A DNA stretch of 64,000 nucleotides, taken from positions 62,001 to 126,000 of the forward strand of contig MU405316.1 in assembly GCA_022836615.1 (NCBI GenBank), in the 5' to 3' direction. Position numbers and translations under genes: made by a program. Below the pieces are notes generated by a model. That model was not told where the DNA came from, made no database searches, and saw only the letters and a list, made by a program, of their open reading frames with translations. Source of the DNA: Annulohypoxylon bovei var. microspora. Its lineage: Eukaryota; Ascomycota; Sordariomycetes; Xylariales; Hypoxylaceae. Shown piece by piece: positions 44,174 through 55,754 of this stretch (position 1 is its first letter; each line of letters starts with the position of its first letter).

Positions 44174-46487
44174 GATGGTTAGTAGTTGAGAGTCGATGAA
44201 TGCAGGCGAGTATAGGTAGGGATAGACTAGAATCCGGTAGAGACCTACTGGACTATTCTGATGGGGAAGAGATCTACTTCATCGTGGGATTAGGTTATAT
44301 TTATAAACATCTATCACCACCCCAAGCACTCTGTCAGACTCAGGTGTCAGAGCCTAGACGGATAGTCAAATTTCATCCTCCGGTCGACGCGGAAATAGCT
44401 CCTAGCAACCCAAGACGCTCCAGACAACATAATAGGAAGCCGTGAGAAGTCGTAAGAAGTCGCAAGAAGACGCGCTGATTAATTCCGGGAATAGATTGCG
44501 AACCTAGACCTCGAACATTGGCAGCTATACCCCAGTAATAGACCTTCCAGCCTCGTCCATAAATTTGCGGTTGAATTGATGGTCGAAGTAGAATAGATGA
44601 ACTCATATTAAGTCTAGGAAGCCCAGCTCTTATAGCTGCTCCGTTGGTTCGGCACGGTGTTCTTTTTATAGAAGCATTAGCAAATTGAAACTTCCACAGG
44701 CACTGACAACCAGGCCACATGACACGGCCAGGAAGCAACTCACCGCCCAGCGACGTGGAACTCGGTTCGAGCCTGCGGGTAAGGTATGGATGACAGAGGC
44801 TCTGGAAACAAGATGCTGGGTACGAGGTATATGAATAGGGTAGGACTGGTAGAGATCTAGGTCCCGAAGAGAGCGCAAGGCGTCTTCCCGGAGACGTAGA
44901 GGATGCCTAGACGCGGACATCATACCCGCTACTATTTTGAATTACTTCAGGGGGCGCATCAGGCTGACCCATATAACTCGTCCCTATCATCCATGAATCC
45001 CATGTGCTAACCGGGGTGCATCATGTCAGACGATTGTGACCATGCCTACTTCGGTACCTACTTAGGCATTCATGATAAATCCTTCACTGCATTGCTAAAG
45101 GTAGAAGGGCCCGTGTCGTCTCCGATCAGGTAGCTAAACCAATGTAGCATATTCTTTCTGACCAAATGTCCGTGGTGCGAGAACTCCTCGAACATAAGCC
45201 GGATGATGTCGTTTCGATATAGCGGGTCAGCAACTGGTAGGCCCAGCTCTTAAGCCACCCAATTTGAATTGCTATGGGAGTGAGAAAATATTTTTGGATC
45301 TAGAAGGAGAATTAAGACGAGATTGGTGAATCTAAAAACACGTCAAAGCTAGGTCATGCTCGCCCGGGTGACTCCGTCAGCGAACATCGGCTAGAACGCG
45401 GAGTCTCGTAGGACTATAATCGTAAGAACGATAAAAATCTCCCTCTTTGGTCGTTCAAGGTCGTTTAACCTCTTTAGCCGCGTTGGCGAGTTCCAGGGGG
45501 GAAATGCCCGCTAAGCCCAACATGCGTGCCGCTCACACGTGTTGTCGCAGGATGGATCAAGATGAATCGTCCGTATTCTTATTTTTATAGTTCCATCCAA
45601 CGCGGGAAATGCTTCCACATAGACGGTAACACTGGTATGGGTGCTTTTTCAGGGGCTAGACCATCTGCTCCTCGAGTTAGCTTTCGACGACGTGTTGGGA
45701 TTAAATTTGAGACTCATCTTAGGTACACAAGATCCTATACCTGAATACTAAGGTACTTACGGATCTGGACTTTCAGCTGAGCTTGTGTCGACCACCTGAT
45801 ATGATATACCTACATATGTACATACATACTAGGTATGTAACGATACGAAAAGAAAACGAGGGCGTCGTACGTGCTGGGATGCTGTGACTCTCGCATTGGC
45901 TCCGCGAAACCCAAATTTAGAAGATACCTACCCTGCGATCCAGCAACCCAGATGTTCTTAGCGGTTAATATATCAAATCCCCCTCACGCACCAACCGAGA
46001 ATGATATCAAATCACCTAGCTAGCTCTTTTTGAAACCGGAGCTTTTAACGTCGCATCCACACCCCGCTAAGGGGCTAGAAGTTATGTCGTCATGTAAAGA
46101 GTACGATATTTGTCGCGTTATCGAGCGGGTAAGAACAGATCTCATTCTAAACACCAAAAATGATTACCCTGCTTATTCTACCGATAAGCTCGCCTGACCT
46201 TCTTATGGACCGGCGGGCGAAAATTGAGGAGTTGCTGGGACTTCTAAGACATTTTTCAAGCCAGGAACCAAATTATGGAAAGTAAAAGTGAAATAATAGA
46301 ATGCTGTAAGAACCCGACTTCCTTGGTAAGTCAAATATCATACTGTCATTTTAAGATGCATGGTGGGGGAAAGGGACTTTGCTGAATAATCATCATTGTA
46401 ATGCTTTCATTAGTGAGATTAGAAATCTATGGCCTAGAGCGATTTGCTGGTAACGCTGGAGAAGTGCAAGGTTAAACATGAACTCTT
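44174..46487. other. Intergenic stretch, no gene recognised
   Basis: About 2.3 kb between the DUF4360 start and the methylcitrate synthase stop. Short minus frames at 44373-44923 have no family resemblance. No repeats beyond isolated TAGGTA motifs near 45800-45840. Confidence 0.55.
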
Positions 46488-48144
46488 TTAGCCCTCGACT
46501 TGCTTCAATATTCCCTCTAAATTTATACTCTTAGGCCGCTCAATTGGCAGTCCAAGCGCGCGGTCCCAGATAAGCTGAGCTAAGGGACCCAGTCCTCTGC
46601 TAACGCCGAACGTCGCCGTATAATAAAGGGTCTCGTGGAATCCATAGTGGTGGAATAAGACGCCACTGCTCGAGTCGACGTTGGGGTAGGGGTTCTTGGT
46701 CTTGCCATGCTTTATTAGGACGTCTGGGGCAATTTTGCTGTTTAGGAGGACCAGCTTGAACACAGGGTCGTTGGCAATCGCAGGGCGGGCGGCCGCGTAA
46801 TCCATCAAGGCCTCGAAGCGGGGATCGGGCTTGCGAAGGACAGCATGCCCGTAGCCGGGAACTACCCGGCCGCTATTGAGCGTCGACCACAGGTAATCGT
46901 GGACGTCCGTCTCGGAATAGTTCTCCGGGATCTCTTTCTTCATCTGGATAATCCAACGCAAGACCTCCTGCGCAGCAAGCCTACGGATGATTATTAGTAA
47001 GGCTTCTAAAGGGGGTCCGGAGCCGGGGTCTGAGAAGAACTTACCCGTGCAGGGGCCCGGCTAGTCCTTGAAGGCCAGCGCTGTAGCTTAGGAAGGGGTC
47101 GCTGAGAGCGCTCCCGACCAGGTGAGTGGTGTGAGCCGAGACGTTTCCGCCTTCGTGGTCACCGTGGAGCGCGAGATACAATCTTAGCAAGTCCTGAAAG
47201 TCCTCGTTCTCTTTCCCACCCTTGCCTAGCATAGATGCGAAGTTGTAGGACCAATCCTGGTCGGGGTCGACGTCACCAGGCAACGCGCCGCCGTCCCGGT
47301 AGGAGTTCTGATATATCTTGGCTGCGATAGTAGGCAGCTTAGCAAGTAAGCTAATGACGTCGTCGAAAGTGGGCTCCCAATAGTCGGCCTTGTTTATACC
47401 AACCTCGTACGCCCTTGCGAATTTCGAGGTGTAATTCAAGGCGCTGACGGCAATGGCAAACTGGGTCATGGGATGCAGGTCCTCGGGGAAACCGTCGAGC
47501 ATCTTGTTTACAAAGTCGGGAAGCCGAGCCTGCTCGGCCAGCTCGCGTGATAGTTGACGGGTCTGGTTAACAGAAGGCACTCTTCCGGTCAAGAGGAGCC
47601 AGAACATGGCCTCCGGAAGCATCTCTGTTCCAGACGTACCCTTGGGGAGCTCCTTTTGGCAGTCCTTTATCGTCCGGCCGTGGAATCGAATCCCCTCGTC
47701 CGCATCAAGCACGGAACCTTCCCAGACCATAGCCTTTAACCCCCTGCGCTCAAGTTAGTCTTTATAAACAGACATATATAGCTGCCTTTAGCAATACCTC
47801 ATGCCGCCAATCGTGTTCTCTACCTTGACCTCGCCGATGACCTTCGATCCATGCGCCTTGACCCTCTTGAGGAGTTCCCTCTTGGCGGGAATGATTTCCT
47901 TTAGAGTCTCCTTCAAGTCGGGTTCGGACGACGACGAGTACGACCTAACCGTAGAGAGGGACACTATCGGGACCGCACGTGGCTACTCAAGCCTCCTGTT
48001 AGCTCGACTTCCTCCTTGGTCCTAGCTAGTCGGAAGATTGATGATGCAAAGGTGTATATATTAACTAATTGTCCCCTTTCCCGTAATTCCACTTACCTTA
48101 AGGGCCCCGAGAACTCTCGTCGTAGTTCTTAGATTTATCGCCAT
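46488..48144 (-). CDS. mcsA: Mitochondrial 2-methylcitrate synthase
   Basis: It condenses propionyl-CoA with oxaloacetate to 2-methylcitrate, the first step of the methylcitrate cycle, and usually also accepts acetyl-CoA. It is 474 aa from exons 48144-48097, 47982-47798, 47743-47045 and 46980-46488. The N-terminus is basic and hydroxylated (MAINLRTTTRVLG..., VRSYSSSSSE), a mitochondrial presequence. Citrate-synthase-fold segments: HGSKVIGEVKVENTIGGMRG, VWEGSVLDADEGIRFHG, HPMTQFAIAVSALN, the catalytic His in LHGDHEGGNVSAH, the second His in VVPGYGHAVLRKPDPR, and the Asp of PNVDSSSGV. The segments TIKDCQKELPKGTSGTEMLPEA, SDPFLSYSAGL and LGLPIERPKSINLEGIL match fungal methylcitrate synthases (McsA) rather than the housekeeping citrate synthase. 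Its divergent neighbour is the lyase of the same cycle, which strengthens the call. Confidence 0.93.
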
Positions 48145-49466
48145 GCTGCTCATTCTTGTTACGACAAACAAGTAGCTATGAGATATCGGCGAGCGCGGGA
48201 GAAGAGGAGAAGCTACTTGTGTATTACTGCAAGACGTATTTCAATAGACCTATGTGAGGTATCGGATTCCTGGTAACTATCGGTACAGAATCTTCCAAAC
48301 GCCGTTGCAATTGCGAAGAATGGTGCTGTCAATGGCGAAGAAAAGACGAAAAAAGAAAAACAACGAAGATATAATATGTAGAAAGAAAGAAGTGCAAGAA
48401 GCCACGACTCCAACGTTACTAAGGAACACAGCATGACCTGATGTGGGGGAAACTGCCCAGACTGAAGCTCCAGCATAGGTACATGCCTACCTAGGTAGAG
48501 CACCGGAAAGAGCCACCAAGCAGGTAGGTAGGCATAGATGGATAGCTACCCCCCAGCGCTACGGTAGGCTGGGCAGGGTAACTTCGAGCGACTTGAGGGT
48601 GTAGGTAATCCCTTCCCCGCATAACCGAGGGAACCAGTCAGCCCCGGCTTGCCCCGTTTGCCCGCCGCTGACAATTCCAGATATTTACCTGCTAGGTAAG
48701 GTAGTGTCGCATGCGAATATAAGTACATACAAAGACGTACGTAGGGTACGAGTATCAGATAACCGACCTCGGATCAATAAAGATCGACGAACTTTGTGGA
48801 TGCCGTTCCTGTCGTTCCTGTCGTTCCTGTAGTTCCCCAAAATCAAACCCACTGAGAGTGGGACATGTGATAGTATATGAAATACCTAGGTACGTGTAAA
48901 TAATGCGATTGACCAATGAAAATAAAGGGATATTTGCTCCTGATTTTTCTCCTTTCTATTGATGACATCATCCAAGGACGCACCAGTCGAAGCCGCGGGT
49001 TGCCGTGATGAGGTTAGTGTACATGTCTAGGTATGTACCTCAAGGCTCAGGCTGGTATGTAGGTACCTAGGTACTATGTATGCCTATCGATCTCCGCTTA
49101 CCCCCGCACAACTCAAATTAAGTTTATCGGGTATTCGTTCGGCCGCGGGGTACCTTGGTATTGGACAGGTCGGTCGGATGCTATCGGCGCAAAACCGGGA
49201 TTATTCATCGCAGGTGATGTATGTACCTACCAAAGTACATAGAATACACACTTACATGATGGTGTTATCCATGGAATTAATCATTTGCCCATTTGACCGT
49301 TGCTGACTGATGTTCATGCATACATACCTAGGATCTACCTAGGTATGTAATGAATTGCTAGGTATTCAAATGCATACGACGGAACGAAAGGTATCACTTC
49401 ACATCTTGAACTGGTCTACAGAATAGCGATCCTTCATTGTCGGTTTGCAAATACACAGAAACGGTC
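48145..49466. promoter_or_regulatory. Bidirectional promoter region of the methylcitrate-cycle pair
   Basis: About 1.3 kb between the two divergent start codons with no recognisable gene. It contains TAGGTAGG-type runs near 48487-48530, a 9-bp minisatellite at 48804-48836, and several TAGGTAC palindromes near 49026-49076 and 49325-49345. Co-regulation by propionate-responsive factors is expected from the pathway but no specific site can be assigned. Confidence 0.6.
48804..48836 (+). repeat. CGTTCCTGT minisatellite, 3.5 copies
   Basis: Three perfect 9-bp units CGTTCCTGT are followed by a degenerate AGTTCC, inside the divergent promoter region of the methylcitrate genes. Confidence 0.9.
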
Positions 49467-51341
49467 ATGATGCTTCGTCGAGCCATAACTCGAGCTCCCC
49501 GGAGCTCTGTGCTTCCACTTCGTGCCTCGATCCGGATCGTCTCCTCGAGATACCTTTCTTCGACAGCGAGAAGAATGTCGTTGCCTCCCGTCAACCCGCC
49601 CGTATCGACGATCCTCCCGTCCGACTCGTTTCAACTCCTACCGGAAACCGAGAAGCCTGGTACGGCGGAGGATGCTCTCTACGAACAGCAGATTAGAGAC
49701 GTCGAGACGTGGTGGGCGTCACCCAGATACGAGGGCATCAAGAGACCGTATACAGCTGATGATGTCGTATCGAAACGGGGATCCCAGCTGCAGACATATC
49801 CCAGTTCCCTCATGGCAAGAAAGTTTTTCAACCTAGTTAAGGAGAGGGCAGCAAAGGGAGAGCCTATACATACTAGTACGTCTACGTGTCCCACTACGCA
49901 TTAATGCGATGAATATCACGAACCGACCGTTTTAACACAATAAACAGTGGGAGCTATCGACCCCGTACAGATGACGCAGCAAGCGCCGCATCAAGAGGTT
50001 CTCTACGTCTCCGGCTGGGCCTGTTCGGCTGTCCTCACCACCACTAACGAGGTCTCACCGGATTTTGGCGACTATCCTTACAATACTGTCCCCAACCAGG
50101 TTCAGCGCCTCGCCAAAGCTCAGTCGATGCACGACAGAAAGCAGTGGGATCTGCGGCGAAAGCTGACGCCAGAGGGCAGGAAGAACACACCATACGTGGA
50201 TTACTTCCGCCCCATCATCGCCGACGGAGATACGGGACACGGAGGCCTGACTACCGTGCTAAAGCTCGCGAAGCTGTTTGCCGAGAACGGTGCCGCCGCC
50301 GTCCACTTCGAGGATCAGCTGCACGGCGGCAAGAAATGCGGCCACCTAGCAGGCAAGGTTCTGGTGCCTATCGGCGAGCATATCAACCGCCTCAACATGG
50401 CGCGCTTCCAATGGGATGTGATGGGCACGGAGAATCTCGTCATCGCGCGTACCGATTCGGAAAGCGGGAAGCTCATCTCTAGCGCGATCGACGTGCGGGA
50501 TCACGAGTTCATACTCGGCGTCGCGGAAGAGGGTACCGCACCTCTCGCGGAGACTTTGCAGGAGATGGAGGCCGCGGGCGCATCGGGTTCCGAGATCGAC
50601 GTTTTCGAAGCCGACTGGGTAAAGAAGACGCGGCTGGTGACCTTCGACGAGGCCGCTGCCGAGCAGATGAAGGCCCAAGGCGTATCGCCGGAAAAGATTG
50701 ACTCGTACCTTAGATATGTCGAGGCAAACTCCAACATCGGTATTACGAAACGCCGCGAGCTCGCGAACCAGCACGCCAACACACCCATCACCTTCAACTG
50801 GGACATCCCGCGCACCCGGGAGGGCTATTACCACTATCGCGCGGGCATGAAGGCGGCCACGAAGCGAGCCATAGCTTTCGCCCCTTCCGCAGATCTCCTA
50901 TGGGTGGAGACCGGAGACCCAAATGTCGAAGTGGCTGCCAAGCTAGGCCGCGCGGTGAGGCAAGCCTTCCCCGGCAAGGGCCTCGTTTATAACCTATCGC
51001 CGTCGTTTAACTGGATGGCCCACGGCTTCACCGACGCGACGCTCAAGTCATTCATCTGGGATATTGCGAAGGAAGGCTTCGTCCTACAGCTAATCTCGCT
51101 CGCGGGACTGCACAGCACCGCTACCATCACCAACGAGCTGGCCAAAGACTACAAGAAGGATGGCATGCTAGCATACGTCAATATCGTACAGCGGCGCGAG
51201 AAGGACCTAGGATGTGATGTCCTAACGCATCAAAAATGGAGCGGCGCCAGCTACATGGACGGCATCCTCGGGGCGGTCCAGAGCGGGAGCAGCGGGAGCA
51301 AGAGCATGGGAGAAGGGAATACCGAGGGACAATTTCATTGA
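49467..51341 (+). CDS. mclA: Mitochondrial 2-methylisocitrate lyase (isocitrate-lyase-like)
   Basis: It cleaves 2-methylisocitrate to pyruvate and succinate, the last step of the methylcitrate cycle. It is 600 aa from exons 49467-49875 and 49948-51341. The N-terminus is Arg/Ser-rich and lacks acids (MMLRRAITRAPRSSVLPLRASIR..), a mitochondrial presequence absent from the glyoxylate-cycle ICL. The ICL fold is clear: DVETWWASPRYEGIKRPYTADDV, MGAIDPVQMTQQA, YVSGWACSA, DYFRPIIADGDTGHGG, and the active-site loop GGKKCGHLAGKVLVP with Cys about 267. Further segments are IARTDSESGKLISS, WVETGDPN and LSPSFNW. KKCGHL followed by GEHINRLNMARFQWDVMGTEN and the RDHEFILGV segment fit the methylisocitrate-lyase clade better than ICL. 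There is no C-terminal peroxisomal SKL-type signal. The start is the first of two adjacent ATGs. It is divergent from methylcitrate synthase. Confidence 0.93.
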
Positions 51342-51670
51342 GATACAGCGCTGCCACGTAAAATTCCTAGTTAATTTGGTCCGTGGGTAGTTTACATTGC
51401 AGCGACGGAGTTTGGATACGCATTTTTCTCATCAGCAAGAAGAAAATTCTCATGGGGGATCATGTATATAGCTATACCTACCTAGGTAACTAGGTACGCG
51501 GTGTTGATTCGACTACTATATTCTCAGATACTCGGATCCTCAGATCTCCTCATATCCCCTCAGATCCCGCATTCGCCGGTTTCCCATACAATTTGATGAG
51601 GAATATTTATGTGTACTTTGATTTTTCTATCTTCGATTACCTATTCTACGAATAGCGAGTCTATCACCAC
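51342..51670. other. Short intergenic between convergent lyase and SDR genes
   Basis: 329 bases between two stop codons. It contains CTACCTAGGTAACTAGGTA near 51478-51496 and a run of TCAGAT(C/A)C(T/C) repeats near 51524-51566. Confidence 0.6.
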
Positions 51671-52741
51671 TCATAGCTCATTCTTCAAGGCGTTGTTCGA
51701 AGGTGCGCTTAGAGGCGGACCTTCGGGCGTGACGTACGCTTTGGTCATGCCGCCGTCCACCACCATATCGTGGCCGTTGACAAAGCTAGCTTCGTCAGAG
51801 GCTAAAAACACGACAGCCTGGGCCTGCTCTATAGCTTCGCCGAAACGGCCGGGCGGGAAGTGAATCTCGCGTCGCAAACGCTTGGGCACGTCATCGCCCA
51901 GCCAATCTTGCAGCAGCGGCGTGTTTAGCGGTGCCGGGCATAAGCTATTAAAGCGGAAGCCTTCGCGCGCGTGGACTATGGCCAGCTCGCGAGTCAAGGC
52001 TAAGACGGCACCCTTCGACGCCGTATATGCCAGCTGCGGAGTGGCGGAGCCGACGAGGGCTACGACGGACGCGGTGTTAATGATGCTACCCTTGGTCTTC
52101 TTGTTGCGTCTCATAGAGAGCACCGCGTGCTTGCACCCGTACCACACCCCCTTCACGTTGATCGACATGGTCAGATCCCATATCTCCTCCGGCGTACCAA
52201 CCGCATCGTCGTCCTTCGCGTGCATGATACCCGCGTTGTTAAAGATGACATCGAGCCCTCCCCACGAATCCAGCGCATCGATCGTCGCCTTGACTTGGTC
52301 TTCTTTGGAAACATCGCAAACCTAGAAGAGAGGGAGAACAGAAGGACGCCTATGTTAGCTTACTGATCGGAAGCCACAGCTAGGCGCACCGTCACCGTTC
52401 GCCTAGGTATACGTGGCCGAGGGGAACCGGACGGGAATAACACACCTTCGTCTCTACTCGGCCAGCTTTCGGCACCAGCTGCAAGACCTTGGCCTTGGCC
52501 TTCTCGAGCGCCGGTTCCGAGATGTCAACCAGCATAACATTGGCGCCTTCTCTAGCAAATAGGATAGATGTCTCGAGACCGATTCCGCTATAAACACGAA
52601 CCACATCAGCATCTGTTCTCTATACCTCGGATAGCATCTCTCTCGATACAGTGCTTCCTGGGGCAACGTAGAAACATACCCAGCACCACCGGTGACGACG
52701 GCGTTCTTGCCGGCTAGACGACCCTTGCCTTCGGTAGCCAT
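51671..52741 (-). CDS. Short-chain dehydrogenase/reductase (classical SDR)
   Basis: An NAD(P)-dependent oxidoreductase of 284 aa; substrate unknown. Exons are 52741-52680, 52587-52446 and 52321-51671, all in frame. The cofactor loop is assembled across the first intron: VVTGGAG/GIGLETSILFAREGANVMLVD, with an acidic Asp at the end of beta-2 suggesting NAD(H) preference. Further SDR signatures are CDVSKEDQ, NNAGIM, the catalytic Ser in INTASVVALVGS, and YTASKGAVLAL (YxxxK). The C-terminal part holds RFNSLCPAPLNTPLL and FLASDEASFVNGHDMVVDGGM, usual for classical SDRs. It is convergent with methylisocitrate lyase, so no shared promoter; a functional link to the methylcitrate cycle is not implied. 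Confidence 0.92.
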
Positions 52742-55700
52742 TTTTATTATGATCAGATAGACTTCACCACGAAAAGAAGTTATATTTCGACTATGGGAAT
52801 ATCGAGAAGACACGAGACTCGGCTACAACGAAGGAGGCGGATCACCAGGAGCCGACTTGGCAGTTAAGAAGAAAGGAGGTCTATCAGACGCGATTCAGAT
52901 AAGACGATAGCATTAAACACGGCCCACTAGATAGTCCACATAGTTCTATTAGACTTTGATGTAGTAGGTAATGGTAATGTCGAGCCGGACCAGTTTTGGA
53001 GGGGCAGTCCGTATATAGCCCCTCTACTTCCGACAACGGCGCCACAGCCATGATAAGAAAACCACATATGTATGTATGTAATGACATCCATTCCTTATCA
53101 CGAACCTAGCACGTATGTACTTAACGCAACGACATCATGTACTGCATGTATCCTGTATATATCTAGTATGTAGGTACCTAAGGTAGTATACAGCATAATA
53201 CCTATGTACAGGTATTAATTGGATGTATGTATGTTCAAGCCACATAGATTGACATGTTTCACATAACCCTCATTAATAGCCCCTAAGGTCATATATAGGT
53301 AAAATATCGGTGAGTGTGTCCATTTCAAGGACATAATACCTACGTAATGTAATGTGCCCGGGACTTCAAATGGTTCTGGTACCTACCTAGGTGAACTTTA
53401 ATAGCTCAGGGATGCAGTGTCGGTTTATGAGATTTCAACTACTTAACTCCGCTACTCAGAACCACCTACCCACTAAACCTCAAGAGACTGTCTGAACCGG
53501 CAGAAGCACCACTCGTAGCGGACTTCTAAAAGGAAAAAGCTACCTATCCAGCCTAGGTAGGTTAAGAAATTCGAATGACTGCCACAAATATGATTGACGG
53601 ATAAGGGCAAGCGAGCCTCACTTTCAGCTCCCGACACGAGTTCTTGAGAGTATCCAAGAGTGTCCAGAACCTATGCCAGATTTAACTTCAGCAACTGGGA
53701 GCAACTGGGAGATACGAAGGCTGTCGTTGGTAAATAGAGGTATCGTCTTCGTCCGGTCTGCACTAGTATAGCGAGAAGATCGGGGTTTATATGTTTCTGA
53801 AGGACGAAGGGATCGAATCCAAATCTAACATCCTGAAATAAGTCGGTGATGATGGTCATCTTGAAGCGGGACTTGGGCGGAAATGCCTATCACGTAGTCG
53901 CACACTAAAAAGGCGGTGGTCGTTTCGAGGATCACAACCTCTTTAGCCAAGTTCCGCAGATGTGTTCAAGCAGATATGCTTCAATAAGGCGTACTTGACG
54001 CGTACGCCACACCGATTAGTTTCTGCTCTTTAGGAAATCATTAGGAGAACTTGTCGACAATTGATTCGCGCGGACTTCCCGCAACGTCTCTATCATGTCA
54101 AGCTTCGAGCGGTGAGTCGATGACTGCGTGACATCCGTCCGCTGCGTCGGGTCAAATTAGTGTCTACCTAGTTAATTTGAGTCATCATGCCGAGAATAGG
54201 ACGAACCATACAGTCGGGTCTGGGTATTTCCCGAACGATACGTGACCCAGAGCGAGAGATCACGACGGATAGTCAGCATCGGCCAAATATCGACCTAGGA
54301 ATTCGGAGATAGGCCCACGCAAGCAGGTGTTTAAGTAATCGTCAACGCCTGTACCGTAGATGCTCACGTAGTACAAACTCCGCAGGTCCTCTAGAGCCTC
54401 ATATCGAGCTATTAATAAGTCGGTCCTGGTATACATGATAAGTATAATAAACCTCACGCGATACATTCATCACAGGAGTTGACACCTAGGTTGCTAGTGT
54501 CGGGTAAGCTACCCTATACCTAGTAGGCAATTCTTGCTTACCAACTGCCAGAACGCTATATGGATTATTCTAAGGCAGGTCCCCAGTTCGGAAAGCGCAA
54601 GGTTCCCCGCAATGACGTCTCGGTAATGTTTCGAGTCGAATTGTTCCTGGAGACATAAGGATCTATTACTCGTGTGCTCGTGGAAGGGCGGAAGCAAGTC
54701 TGGCTAACTGCGGATACGCACCAAAATCATCACGCGTCTCGTCAGCCGAATGTTCTTCACCGAGTTCACGTAAGACTCGGGAATGGAGTATATATAACGT
54801 AAATAACGCATATGTTCATCTTATTGGACTGAGGATACAATTTCATGACGACAGACTGGGGAATGGCGGGTTCGTTGATGGGGAGGAATGGATCTTACTC
54901 ATTTCTGCAGCCTTGTATGTACTACGTGAGATGTCGAATCGCGACGTAAGAGAAAATCTGCAAGCTGCCGTAAAGGCTACGTATCGGCGTATGAGTAGTT
55001 GTGACAAGTCATTTGATGTTGCAGTTCGCGATGAAAGGATCAATCTTCAAGAGTCGATATGCCTAGTATGATCGACTACATACATTATGTATGTATTTAC
55101 ATACCTCAATACGTATTGATAGGTACATATGTAGGTTCTCAGGTACATATTGATGTACATAACATACATATATACCTAGGTACTTACTTAGGTACCAGTA
55201 CTTACACGAGGGCATTAAGTAAAGTGGCTCGAGCTTCGAGCTTGTGGTCCGCGGGAGCTTATCTCTACCAATCATATGCCAGAATTCAAGCCTAGACTGC
55301 CTAGTCGAGCAAGGAAGGCTCGAGCTAATCCAGACTCTAAGCTATCTAGGGAATCTAGATCTGTATTTCCTTGTTTCGTTATTTCGTACGCGTGCACCGA
55401 AACAATGTTTCTTCAGCCTTATCGTCCTCCCTGTCACCCCTCCTCTAATCCCCCTCCTCTAATCCCCCTCCTGTAACCTCCCTCCTTATGTGCCAGTAGG
55501 TCCACCAGGCATATTCCGAAATTCTGTACTCTGTAATCTGTACATATACCACAGTATCTATAAAGCTTTCTCCTTGCGGCGTCCGGGCTTTTCTCGAATA
55601 TCAATCGGCGACTCTTGTATAGCGAGAGCAGTTCGTCTTTCTTCCCTCTAGATTCCCTCTATATACATTTTCTTGTCACACCACCACTCGAAGTTACAGG

Positions 55701-55754
55701 CCGATCAGCTGCACGGTCCCCGTACCTTTTTTCTTCCATAGAACTCAATTCGAT
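52742..55754. other. 3-kb intergenic stretch, no gene recognised
   Basis: The region is AT-rich, with many TACATA/TAGGTAC motifs (53095-53230 and 55075-55200 are especially rich). A CTCTAATCCCC 15-bp unit is repeated 2-3 times near 55442-55473. Frames over 60 codons lie on both strands without resemblance to anything. The last 200 bases are the pyrimidine-rich promoter of the glutamine-synthetase-like gene. Confidence 0.55.

Noticed and set aside
44373..44923. Overlapping minus frames of 121 and 85 codons
   Set aside because: No family resemblance, different frames without splice sites to join them.
55059..55295. 78-codon plus frame rich in Tyr/Ile/Val
   Set aside because: Arises from TACATA/GGTACC simple sequence; low-complexity translation only.
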